From assembly GCA_013360405.1 (NCBI GenBank), contig JABWBR010000023.1, positions 1 to 64,000 of the forward strand: a stretch of 64,000 nucleotides of DNA, given 5' to 3'. A program made the position numbers and the translations under genes. Shown piece after piece: positions 8,522 to 16,022 of the stretch. The notes below the pieces were generated by a model. That model saw only the letters and a list, made by a program, of their open reading frames with translations, searched no databases and had not been told where the DNA came from. The DNA comes from Saprospiraceae bacterium. Its GTDB lineage: Bacteria > Bacteroidota > Bacteroidia > Chitinophagales > Saprospiraceae. The first letter of the stretch is position 1. Each line of letters opens with the position of its first letter.

Positions 8522-9484
8522 TTATTGTTTAACAAGCGGAAGTTTTTTTGGGTTCGGCTTGCGCCTGATTAGCGCTTCGCCAACTGGAGTTTGTTTTTGA
8601 TAACCTTTATTTACCAAATAAATACCACTTACGGTAAGTATAAACGCCAGGCCTATGGCGGTGTTTAACTCTTCCGACAAGATCAGCCAGCCCAGCACCA
8701 GCGCTACCAGCGGGTTGACGTAGGCATATAGCGAAACGACCGCCGTGGGCAGCTTGGACAGCGCGTACGAAAAAGCGGCATAAGCGGCGATAGAGCCGAA
8801 TATGATCAGGTAAAGCATCGAATAAGCTACGGTAGCAGACCACTTCACCTCCGACCAGTCGTCGAATATCAGACTAAGTAAAAAAGCTGCCGCACCGCCA
8901 AAAAACATGTGCAGCCCGGCATTTAATATAGGGTGACTTTCATTGGGCTGGTGTTTTACCAAAATACTGCCTGCAGCCCAGCTCACCACCGCTACCATGA
9001 TCAGTACGATGCCTATAGTGTAATTAGGATTGCTAAAGTCGGCCAGGTTATCCCGGAATACAAGCAACATGCCGGCCATGCCCAATAATACACCGATGAT
9101 AATCAACCGGTTGGGCGGCTCCTGCCTGAAAAGCCCCATATTGATCACAATCACCCATACCGGCATTAGCGAGCAAAGCAGGGAGGCGATACCCGAAGGC
9201 ACGTATACCTCCGCCCAGCCTACCAACCCGTTGCCCAGGCAGATCATCAACACGCCGGCCAGGGCCTGCCGGCCGATATTGGCCCAACTGCCCAGCAATT
9301 CGCGTCTGACAAGCAGCATAAACCCGGTCAGCAAGCTTCCCGCAATGAGTTGTCGTATGCTGGTAAACAAAAAGGGAGGGAATTCCAGTACGCCTATGCG
9401 CAACACCAGGTAGGTGGTGCCCCAAACCAAGCAGATAAAGGCCAGGGCCCAATAAGCTCCCCTGGTTCCGGTCGGGTGTTGCAT
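8522..9484 (-). CDS. EamA/DMT-family membrane transporter
   Basis: About 320 residues with ten predicted membrane helices and two EamA repeats; the N-terminal WALAFICLVWGTTYLVLRIG is typical of the first helix. Members export or import small metabolites; the substrate cannot be told. A longer frame reaches 9595 but would include a promoter and a CRP-type site, and its extra N-terminus is not membrane-like, so MQHPTGTRGAYWAL at 9484 is chosen. It is divergent from the M1 peptidase. Confidence 0.9.
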   Translation of the reverse strand: MQHPTGTRGAYWALAFICLVWGTTYLVLRIGVLEFPPFLFTSIRQLIAGSLLTGFMLLVRRELLGSWANIGRQALAGVLMICLGNGLVGWAEVYVPSGIASLLCSLMPVWVIVINMGLFRQEPPNRLIIIGVLLGMAGMLLVFRDNLADFSNPNYTIGIVLIMVAVVSWAAGSILVKHQPNESHPILNAGLHMFFGGAAAFLLSLIFDDWSEVKWSATVAYSMLYLIIFGSIAAYAAFSYALSKLPTAVVSLYAYVNPLVALVLGWLILSEELNTAIGLAFILTVSGIYLVNKGYQKQTPVGEALIRRKPNPKKLPLVKQ

Positions 9485-9503
9485 GCGGCAATTGAATTTT
9501 GCG

Positions 9504-9532
9504 CAAAGATATGTTTTTTTTGGTGATCGCAA
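9504..9532 (-). promoter_or_regulatory. Bacteroidota-type promoter for the EamA transporter
   Basis: On the minus strand, TATCTTTG (9504-9511) matches the -7 consensus TAnnTTTG, with TTG (9530-9532) 18 bases further upstream. The start codon at 9484 lies about 20 bases after the -7 element. Confidence 0.55.
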
Positions 9533-9544
9533 TTTCCCCGACAC

Positions 9545-9560
9545 TGTGAGAAATATCACA
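9545..9560. promoter_or_regulatory. CRP-type operator in a divergent promoter region
   Basis: TGTGA-GAAATA-TCACA is a perfect 5+6+5 dyad of the classical CRP form. It is centred about 45 bp before the likely transcription start of the M1 peptidase and about 55 bp before that of the EamA transporter, positions where such regulators can activate. A Crp/Fnr protein is encoded at 41316-42008, but whether it binds here is inference. Confidence 0.55.
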
Positions 9561-9582
9561 GGGCAGCTCACCGGCAAAATCG

Positions 9583-9590
9583 TATCTTCG
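9583..9590 (+). promoter_or_regulatory. Probable -7 element for the M1 peptidase
   Basis: TATCTTCG differs from the TAnnTTTG consensus by one base and lies 16 bases before the ATG at 9607. The same octamer precedes the gene at 39746. Confidence 0.4.
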
Positions 9591-9606
9591 GACAAAATTT
9601 CACCAT

Positions 9607-11550
9607 ATGCGACTTCTTTTCATTTTGACCGCTTTTCTTGTATTAGGGGGAAATTTGCTTTTCGCCCAAAACGACACTCCTGTGTGCAAAGACGAGGCCG
9701 CGTTGATCGCTGCCGAGCAATTTCACCAACACCAATTGCTCGAATTCCGCACCTCGCCTTTTACCAGCAATTACGACCAGCACTATCTGCGACTGGAATG
9801 GACTATCGATCCCGCTGTGCACTTTATCAGCGGTACGGTGACCTCCTATTTCGAACCCACCGAAGCCGATTTCGAACGCATTTATTTCGACCTAAATAAT
9901 AATATGCAGGTCTCGCAAGTGCTTTATCACGGCCAGCCCCTAAGTTATTCGCAACACGACAACCTGCTGGATATCGTACTGCCGGGTGTACTCCCACAGG
10001 GACAATCCGATTCGCTAAGCATCACCTACGCCGGCGCCCCGGCAGGCACGGGATTCGGCTCTTTTGTGTCGTCTCAACACGCCGGCACACCCGTGTTGTG
10101 GACCCTCTCGGAGCCCTACGGCGGGCGCGACTGGTGGCCCTGCAAACTCGACCTCAACGACAAAATCGACTCGATCGACGTGTTTGTGCGCACACAAGCC
10201 GCTTATCGCGCCGCTAGCAACGGACTACTGGTAAACGAATGGCAGGAAGGCAACGATAAAATCTACCACTGGCATCACAACTACCCCATCACCTCTTACC
10301 TGGTGGCTATTGCCGTGACAAATTACGCCGTGTATTCCGATTTCGTGCCCGTACCCGGCGGCAACCCCATCGAGGTGCTCAATTATGTGTATCCCGAAAA
10401 CCAGGCTCAGGCACAATCGGCTACTACCGCCACCGTGCAGTGTATGGAGCTTTTCAACGAATTATACGGCCTGTATCCCTTTGCCGACGAAAAATACGGC
10501 CACGCCCAATTCTCCTGGGGCGGCGGCATGGAGCACCAAACCATGAGCTTCATGGGCGGATGGTCGTTTAGCTTGCAAGCCCACGAATTAGCCCACCAAT
10601 GGTTTGGCGACAAGGTTACCTGCGGCTCCTGGCAGGATATCTGGCTCAACGAAGGTTTTGCCACCTACTCCGAAGGCCTTACCTACACCTACGGTCTGGG
10701 CTCAAATACATGGACCAACTGGCTCCAGGGTAAACGCACCCAGATTATGAACCAACCCGACGGCTCGGTATGGGTACCCGACACGACCAGCGTGAACCGC
10801 ATCTTCAACAGTCGCCTTACGTATTCCAAAGGCGCCCTGGTGCTGCATATGCTGCGCTGGAAAGTAGGCCATGACAATTTCTTCCAGGCTGCGCGCAACT
10901 ATCTCGAAGACGACAATATCGGCTTCAACTACGCCCGCACGGCGCAATTGCAATACCATCTGGAAGCCCAAAGCGGACTCGACCTCGACGAGTTTTTTGA
11001 AGACTGGTACTACGGCGAAGGGCACCCCACGTATATCCTCGATTGGTGGAACGGCGGCGGACAGGTCAATTTCAACCTGTTGCAATCTACATCGCACCCC
11101 TCTGTCGACTTTTTTGAAATGCCGGTTCCCGTGCTGTTTAAAGGCCAAAACCAGGATTCGCTGCTTGTTTTTGACCATACTTTCTCGGGACAGAGCTTCT
11201 CGGTAAACCTGCCTTTCACAGTTACCGAAGTGGTTTTTGACCCTGATATGTGGATTCTGGCCCAAAACCAGGTCACCCAACTAGTGGTAGGCACTCAACA
11301 ACCCGAAATAGCCGGTGAATTGCGCGTGGGGCCGAATCCGGTGAAAGAGACGCTCAACTACCACTGGTCGAACTCCGAACTATCCCCGCTAAGCCTGGAG
11401 TTGCACGACAGCAACGGCAAATTGCTGAACAAATGGACCTCGCCGGCCGTTACAGGTCAAATACCTGTTGGCACGCTTGCCGCGGGAGTCTATTACCTCG
11501 TGCTGCAAACCGAACAGGGCAGCTTAAAAACCAAAATCGTCAAACAATAA
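9607..11550 (+). CDS. Secreted M1-family aminopeptidase with T9SS sorting domain
   Basis: 647 residues. Signal peptide (MRLLFILTAFLVLGGNLLFAQ), N-terminal beta domain, then the gluzincin catalytic domain: H326-ELA-H330 with the third zinc ligand E349 in WLNEGFATYSE (HExxH-18-E), and the exopeptidase motif GGGMEHQTMSF. The end (VGPNPVKETLNYHW ... GVYYLVLQTEQGSLKTKIVKQ) is a T9SS sorting domain. It should remove N-terminal amino acids from peptides outside the cell. The stop overlaps the next start (TAATG), so the two genes are probably translated together. Confidence 0.95.
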   Translation: MRLLFILTAFLVLGGNLLFAQNDTPVCKDEAALIAAEQFHQHQLLEFRTSPFTSNYDQHYLRLEWTIDPAVHFISGTVTSYFEPTEADFERIYFDLNNNMQVSQVLYHGQPLSYSQHDNLLDIVLPGVLPQGQSDSLSITYAGAPAGTGFGSFVSSQHAGTPVLWTLSEPYGGRDWWPCKLDLNDKIDSIDVFVRTQAAYRAASNGLLVNEWQEGNDKIYHWHHNYPITSYLVAIAVTNYAVYSDFVPVPGGNPIEVLNYVYPENQAQAQSATTATVQCMELFNELYGLYPFADEKYGHAQFSWGGGMEHQTMSFMGGWSFSLQAHELAHQWFGDKVTCGSWQDIWLNEGFATYSEGLTYTYGLGSNTWTNWLQGKRTQIMNQPDGSVWVPDTTSVNRIFNSRLTYSKGALVLHMLRWKVGHDNFFQAARNYLEDDNIGFNYARTAQLQYHLEAQSGLDLDEFFEDWYYGEGHPTYILDWWNGGGQVNFNLLQSTSHPSVDFFEMPVPVLFKGQNQDSLLVFDHTFSGQSFSVNLPFTVTEVVFDPDMWILAQNQVTQLVVGTQQPEIAGELRVGPNPVKETLNYHWSNSELSPLSLELHDSNGKLLNKWTSPAVTGQIPVGTLAAGVYYLVLQTEQGSLKTKIVKQ

Positions 11551-12146
11551 TGCGCTTATCCGATCTCCTTATAGCCGGCTGCCTGCTGGGTACTGTCGCC
11601 ATTTCGGCACAGGACCTGCAGGCAGTCGACCTCACAGCCTATAATACCCGGCGGCTTCGCGACCAGCAAACCACTATGCTCATACTCGGCGGATGGGCTG
11701 TAGGCAATATGGCGACCAGCGGGGTACTTTTGTACAGCAGCGAACGCGACGGTCGCTATTTTCACGTCATGAATATCGGTTGGAACGCGGTCAACCTGGG
11801 CATTGCCGCCGCCGGGTATTTCTCGGCGCGGCGCACCGACCCCGCCGGCTTTGACCTCTACGGCACGATCAAAGACCAGCAGCGCCTGCAAAAAACGCTG
11901 CTTTTCAACGCCGGCCTCGATGTGGGTTATGTGATGGGCGGCCTGTATATGATGGAACGCGCCAAACGCGACCAATCACAGCGGCTGGAAGGTTTCGGCC
12001 GCTCTATCGTCCTGCAGGGCGCATTTTTATTTGTTTTTGATGTGGGGACTTATCTATTTTTGGGTAGAAATGATTCCAAATTACAACCGCTGATCAGTGG
12101 GTTGTATTTTAATGGAAATACAGTAGGCTTGGTGGCCAGGTTTTAA
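11550..12146 (+). CDS. Small membrane/secreted protein of unknown function
   Basis: 198 residues. Signal peptide-like start (MRLSDLLIAGCLLGTVAISAQ) followed by four hydrophobic segments (about 48-66, 78-95, 118-135 and 155-175), with RxxDP and ERxRDQSQRLEGFGRS in loops. It resembles a Bacteroidota-restricted family (possibly DUF6992), which I cannot confirm. The ATG at 11550 overlaps the stop of the M1 peptidase, so translational coupling is likely. Other in-frame starts upstream lie inside the peptidase gene and were rejected. Confidence 0.75.
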   Translation: MRLSDLLIAGCLLGTVAISAQDLQAVDLTAYNTRRLRDQQTTMLILGGWAVGNMATSGVLLYSSERDGRYFHVMNIGWNAVNLGIAAAGYFSARRTDPAGFDLYGTIKDQQRLQKTLLFNAGLDVGYVMGGLYMMERAKRDQSQRLEGFGRSIVLQGAFLFVFDVGTYLFLGRNDSKLQPLISGLYFNGNTVGLVARF

Positions 12147-12149
12147 AGA

Positions 12150-12192
12150 GGAACAAAGATCTCTCCCTCCCTCCCTCTCCCACTCCCACCCT
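12150..12192. repeat. CTCCCTCCCTC pyrimidine tract
   Basis: A one-arm CTCCC-rich tract directly after the preceding stop codon. The same homopurine/homopyrimidine family occurs near 15050, 19100 and 61740. Confidence 0.5.
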
Positions 12193-12219
12193 CCTATCTC
12201 TGTAAAATACGTAGTCAAC

Positions 12220-13371
12220 ATGCCAAGCAAGCGACTCGAGAACATACCGGGTTTCAACATCGACCAGGTGGCCAAAGCCGCCGGCAACGACCCCGACGTA
12301 CTTCGCCTCGAAAACCTCGACACCGACCTTTTCCCGCCCGAGGCCGCTATCGAGGCCACGCGCCGCGCTATCGGCCGCGACGACGACAACAGCTACCTGC
12401 CTTTCATCGGACAGGAAGGGCTACGCGAATTGATCGCCGCCCGCCTCAGCGAACAAACGACGCACAAATACCAGCCCGAAAACGTAGTGATCACCTGCGG
12501 CGCTACCGAAGCCATGCTCGACGTGCTACTGACCCTGGTAGACCCCGGCGATGAAGTCATCGTGACCGACCCTACGTATGCCGGTATGATCAACCGGGTG
12601 CGACTGGCAGGAGGGGTTCCCCGCTTTCTGCCTTTTTTGCCCGTACATGGCGAATGGCGCCTCGATGTAAGTAGCCTGCCCGGCATGGTCAACAACCGCA
12701 CCCGGGCCATTTTTATCATGAACCCCTCAATGCCCAGTGGAGCTGTGCTTAACTTGTTTGAATGGGAGGCCATTGCAAAACACTGCCGCGAGCACAGCCT
12801 CTGGCTGATCTATAACGCCGCCATGGAGCGCATCCTCTACGACCGGCGGCAGGTGATACACCCTGCTACCCTGCCCGGCATGGAGGCCCTCACCATTACC
12901 ATAGGCTCCGTATCGAAAGAATACCGCATGATCGGCTGGCGGGTAGGCTGGGTAGCCGCCCCCAACGGCATTGCCGAAGATATTGCTAAGGTGCATATCT
13001 ATAACGCCGTATCGCCGGTAGGCATCGCCCAGGCCGGCGCCACAGAAGCCCTGCGGGCGCCCCTCGCCGACCTGCAGCAGGCCGTGCGCACCTGGGAGGC
13101 GCGCCGCGACCTGGTCAGCACCCAACTCCGCGAATACAGCATGATCCCCGCCGCCGGCGGCTGGTCGCAATTACTCGATGTGACGCCGCTGGGTTTGGAC
13201 GCCCCCGCCGCCAGCAAATTGTTATTACAAAAAGGAAAAGTGGCCGTCACCCCCATGACCCACTGGGGCCGGCTCAATAGCAATCAGTTTATACGCCTGG
13301 TCTTTAGCAATGAACCCCTGGAGCGGCTGCAAACGCTGGGAGAGCGGTTTCGCAGGGCGTTTGCCAGGTAG
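12220..13371 (+). CDS. Class I/II (fold-type I) aminotransferase with an atypical PLP pocket
   Basis: 383 residues. PLP lysine K233 in GSVSKEYRMIGWRVGW; the glycine-rich CGATEAML and substrate arginine region near the end (FIRLVFSNEP) fit the family. Two usual signatures are altered: NPNNPTG reads NPSMPSG, and the segment normally reading hDEhYE reads YNAAMERILYD, so the Asp that pairs with the PLP ring nitrogen is Asn199. It acts on an unknown amino acid or may have another PLP chemistry. It follows a short repeat tract and ends in a repeat hairpin; no pathway neighbours are nearby. Confidence 0.85.
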   Translation: MPSKRLENIPGFNIDQVAKAAGNDPDVLRLENLDTDLFPPEAAIEATRRAIGRDDDNSYLPFIGQEGLRELIAARLSEQTTHKYQPENVVITCGATEAMLDVLLTLVDPGDEVIVTDPTYAGMINRVRLAGGVPRFLPFLPVHGEWRLDVSSLPGMVNNRTRAIFIMNPSMPSGAVLNLFEWEAIAKHCREHSLWLIYNAAMERILYDRRQVIHPATLPGMEALTITIGSVSKEYRMIGWRVGWVAAPNGIAEDIAKVHIYNAVSPVGIAQAGATEALRAPLADLQQAVRTWEARRDLVSTQLREYSMIPAAGGWSQLLDVTPLGLDAPAASKLLLQKGKVAVTPMTHWGRLNSNQFIRLVFSNEPLERLQTLGERFRRAFAR

Positions 13372-13462
13372 TTGTCGGTTGTCGGTTGTCCGTTCTCCGT
13401 TCATTATCATAACCGAACAGAGAACAGAGAACAGAGAACGGAGAACCCACAACAGCCTACAA
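13371..13462. repeat. GTTGTCGGTTGTCC / GGAGAACAGAGAAC inverted tandem-repeat hairpin
   Basis: Between two convergent genes. Left arm: three GTTGTCG units plus CCGTTCTCCGTT (13371-13401). Right arm: AGAGAAC units then GGAGAACCCACAACAGCC (13415-13462), the complement of the left arm in reverse order. The right arm reaches the stop of the minus-strand gene that ends at 13457. Confidence 0.8.
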
Positions 13463-13846
13463 CACCACCTTCTCAACCTCTTCCACTACTTCTTCAAAAA
13501 AGATAGGTTCGCCGGCATTCGACAGTCGGAATGACAGGATAAACGGCATTTTTTCCGGCATCATCATGTCATATTTGAAATTGATGAAACAGGGCTTTTC
13601 CGTTTTCAGCATATCAAGATAGCTGCGAAAATTCTGGGCAGGCAGCCGCAGTTTCAGCATCTTCATTCTGGGCACGTAGCGATATTCGGGAACGATCGGC
13701 TTTTCGTCATACTGGAAGAAAATTTCTACCCGCTTAAACATTTCGTCTTTTTCCGGTAGGAATAGCGTCATAAAACGGTCCATATCGCCATCCAGGCTGA
13801 ACACGAACTTCTTCACTTCTATCCATTTTTCTACAACCTTTTTCAT
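13457..13846 (-). CDS. Hypothetical protein, 129 residues
   Basis: Soluble, lysine-rich and aromatic protein beginning MKKVVEKWIEVKKFVFSLDG with no signal peptide. The pattern of short strands (VEIFFQYDEKPIV, MLKLRLPAQNFRSYL, FINFKYDMMMPEKM) suggests a small alpha/beta protein. I do not recognise a family. An AT-rich region with a strong promoter for the opposite direction lies upstream. Confidence 0.7.
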   Translation of the reverse strand: MKKVVEKWIEVKKFVFSLDGDMDRFMTLFLPEKDEMFKRVEIFFQYDEKPIVPEYRYVPRMKMLKLRLPAQNFRSYLDMLKTEKPCFINFKYDMMMPEKMPFILSFRLSNAGEPIFFEEVVEEVEKVVL

Positions 13847-14091
13847 GACAGACGAATTTTTGGTTTGGAAATAAAACGTACTTACAACGCGTCCTAATTT
13901 CGGTATTTTTCACCCCAAAAACGTCAACTATTATCAAGTTCGCTATTGACAAAAAACATTGCATTGCACTGAAAATCAATGCACCTTTATAAGTTTATGC
14001 GTTTATAGGTTTATAGGTTTATAGGTTTATTTGCGATAAGCAAAAAAGAAAAAAAATCAACAAAATACTTGCGTAATCGAAAATACATTGT

Positions 14092-14250
14092 TATATTTGT
14101 AGCGTAATTCAATCCTTTTTGGCTACCACCATGCCGCGGTAATACCCGGCTGAACACACCTTTCCGGATATTTATTCGCATACCGCACTGCCGGGCGCAC
14201 GCCTGGGGAAGAGATTTGTATTGATTTTTTGGTAGCCAAATCGGAAACTT
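14092..14250 (+). ncRNA. Promoter and structured leader or small RNA
   Basis: TATATTTG (14092-14099) with TTG 20 bases upstream (14069-14071) is a good Bacteroidota promoter. The predicted transcript starts near 14106 and at once enters a structure closed by an 11-bp perfect inverted repeat, TTTGGCTACCA (14118-14128) with TGGTAGCCAAA (14230-14240), and containing an inner stem CCCGGC (14145-14150) with GCCGGG (14190-14195). The next ATG is 10 bases after the closing stem. It could be a cis-acting leader of the following gene or an independent rod-like RNA; no named family was recognised. Confidence 0.45.
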
Positions 14251-14595
14251 ATGCACAGAAAAAAACACCGGGGGCGCATACAGGCGCAAGGCGGCGGACT
14301 GGAAGCCTCGGAAACCTGGAACCAGGACGGACCGCTGACCAAACAAGAAGGCCGGGGCCTGTTGGCGCGGTTGAAATCCAAACTTACACCGGAAGAACGC
14401 GAGCAAAGACGCAAATCGTTTGAAGACGCGGAAAGGTTTATCGACGGCGCCCGCGGCGGCCTTGACGCACCGCAGCGGCGCAGTTTTCTGAGTACACAGG
14501 GAAAAGGTTTACGCATAGATATCGAAATCTGGGGAGGCACGGCATTTATCGCATTAATAATCTTAATTTTGGTAGCAATATGGCTGATCGACTAA
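14251..14595 (+). CDS. Small single-pass membrane protein, unknown
   Basis: 114 residues. A charged N-terminal half (RKKHRGRIQAQGG ... KLTPEEREQRRKSFEDAERF) and a C-terminal membrane helix (TAFIALIILILVAIWLID) that ends the protein, so it is probably tail-anchored with the charged part in the cytoplasm. No family recognised. It overlaps the next gene by 16 bp, which suggests coupling. Confidence 0.7.
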   Translation: MHRKKHRGRIQAQGGGLEASETWNQDGPLTKQEGRGLLARLKSKLTPEEREQRRKSFEDAERFIDGARGGLDAPQRRSFLSTQGKGLRIDIEIWGGTAFIALIILILVAIWLID

Positions 14596-15029
14596 CTCCA
14601 TCGCATAGGGTTCTTTTCCCTACTTTCCTCGAAGACCACGAGGTGTACCAACAAGCTGTAGCCTATTGGCAAATGCTTTTTGAAGCGCTGTTTTCTACTA
14701 AGGATATTCCTTTTCAACGCTATTACAACACGGTATCACCGGACGGAGAAAAGGACTACACCGGCAATCCGATTTTTGATGGGTATTTCCCCCGGCAGCA
14801 CAAGCTGGTCCGCATTATCCAGTTTATCGCCACGGAAACCGATCAACCCCGCTTCGATTTCTGGGAAGATGCCTGGCCCACCGCCGAGCTCGACCCCGCG
14901 CTGCGACCCATCCCCCACGACCCTGCCAAGTCGCTGGAACCCGTGCCGGAGTTGGTGATTTCTCTGGAGCTATCCACGGATACGGCCGAGCAGGCCCGGG
15001 CGCTGGTGGAGGCCTGGGTGAGAGGGTGA
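14580..15029 (+). CDS. Hypothetical protein, 149 residues
   Basis: Soluble, acidic and aromatic protein (MADRLTPSHRVLFPTFLEDH), no signal peptide. No family recognised. It overlaps the small membrane protein before it. The last codons (WVRG, stop) are formed by the start of a GTGAGAGG repeat array, so the C-terminus may have been shaped by the repeat. Confidence 0.7.
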   Translation: MADRLTPSHRVLFPTFLEDHEVYQQAVAYWQMLFEALFSTKDIPFQRYYNTVSPDGEKDYTGNPIFDGYFPRQHKLVRIIQFIATETDQPRFDFWEDAWPTAELDPALRPIPHDPAKSLEPVPELVISLELSTDTAEQARALVEAWVRG

Positions 15030-15112
15030 GAGTGTGGGAGAGTGGGAGTGTGAGAGGGAGGGAGGCTCCGATTTCGATGATCCCACCCTCTCACCCTCCC
15101 ACTCTCCTATCC
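15010..15112. repeat. GGGAGAGTGGGAG / CTCCCACTCTCC inverted tandem-repeat hairpin
   Basis: Between convergent genes. The left arm (GTGAGAGGG, GTGGGAGAG units, 15015-15062) is answered by CCCACCCTCTCACCCTCC and CACTCTCC (15083-15108). The left arm contains the stop codon of the plus-strand gene; the right arm abuts the stop of the PhzF gene. Confidence 0.8.
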
Positions 15113-15886
15113 AAGTATTTCCCCGGCCATATACGTCACGGCTTGCCCCGCCAACTCCACCCGATCGCCAAGCAAACGACAGCCCACCTCGCCACCGCGG
15201 GCGGAAATCTGCCTGGCGCGGAGCTCCGTTTTGCCCAGCCGTGTTGCCCAATACGGGGTGAGCGTGGTATGCGCAGAGCCCGTCACAGGGTCTTCGTCGA
15301 TGCCGTAGGCGGGGAAAAAACAGCGCGACACAAAATCGTGATTGTCGCCGGGGGCAGTGGCCAGCACACCCCGGCCTCCCAAAGTCATCAACTTGCGGAA
15401 ATCGGGGCGCAAAGCTGCTACGTCGGCTTCAGTTGGCAACACGGCCAGGTAGTCTTCCCGGCCTTTCCACACTTCCAGCGGCTCCGCCCCGAGCGCCTCG
15501 GCCAGGATGGCAGGAGCTTGCACCAGCTCGATGCGGTCGGCAGGGAAGTCCATGAGGTAACCCTCGCCCTCCTTGACGACAGTGAGCAAGCCGCTGCGGG
15601 TGTGGAAGCCGATCTGTTCTTTTGGGTAACCCAAATGCCGGAATAGTACATGGGCAGTGGCCAGGGTGGCATGTCCGCACAAGTCGACTTCGGCGGCGGG
15701 GGTGAACCAGCGCAGGTCGTAGTCGCCGTCGGGCCGGATTACAAAAAAGGCGGTCTCCGACAGGTTGTTCTCCGCAGCGATTTGCTGCATCAATTCGTCG
15801 GGTATCCAACTTCCCAGCGGGCATACGGCCGCTGGGTTGCCGCTAAAGAGGCGATTGGTAAAGGCGTCTACTTGGTAGAGTCTCAT
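15107..15886 (-). CDS. PhzF-family isomerase/epimerase
   Basis: About 259 residues, normal for the diaminopimelate-epimerase-like PhzF fold. Typical motifs: MRLYQVDAFTNRLFSGNPAAVC, the catalytic Glu region NNLSETAFFV, DLRWFTPAAEVDLCGHATLA and EDPVTGSAHTTL. Family members isomerise small molecules (as in phenazine synthesis), but most, including those outside phenazine clusters, have unknown substrates. An upstream GTG at 15904 is possible; the ATG at 15886 gives the family's usual start. Confidence 0.92.
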   Translation of the reverse strand: MRLYQVDAFTNRLFSGNPAAVCPLGSWIPDELMQQIAAENNLSETAFFVIRPDGDYDLRWFTPAAEVDLCGHATLATAHVLFRHLGYPKEQIGFHTRSGLLTVVKEGEGYLMDFPADRIELVQAPAILAEALGAEPLEVWKGREDYLAVLPTEADVAALRPDFRKLMTLGGRGVLATAPGDNHDFVSRCFFPAYGIDEDPVTGSAHTTLTPYWATRLGKTELRARQISARGGEVGCRLLGDRVELAGQAVTYMAGEILG

Positions 15887-15978
15887 TTTATAGTTTTTTA
15901 CCACCGCGTTTTTACTTGACGCTGCGGTACTTTTTTTAAACGCAAGGCTCGCAAAGGTTTCGCAAAGTGCGCTATTGT

Positions 15979-16022
15979 AATGAAATCAAACATCCAACAT
16001 CAATCATCCAACATCAAAACCT
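15979..16022. repeat. GATGTTGGATG-type tandem repeat spanning a stop codon
   Basis: On the minus strand the last codons and stop of the gene ending at 16000 are part of a TTGATGTTGGATG unit that repeats downstream. Related units occur at 53032-53090. Confidence 0.6.
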
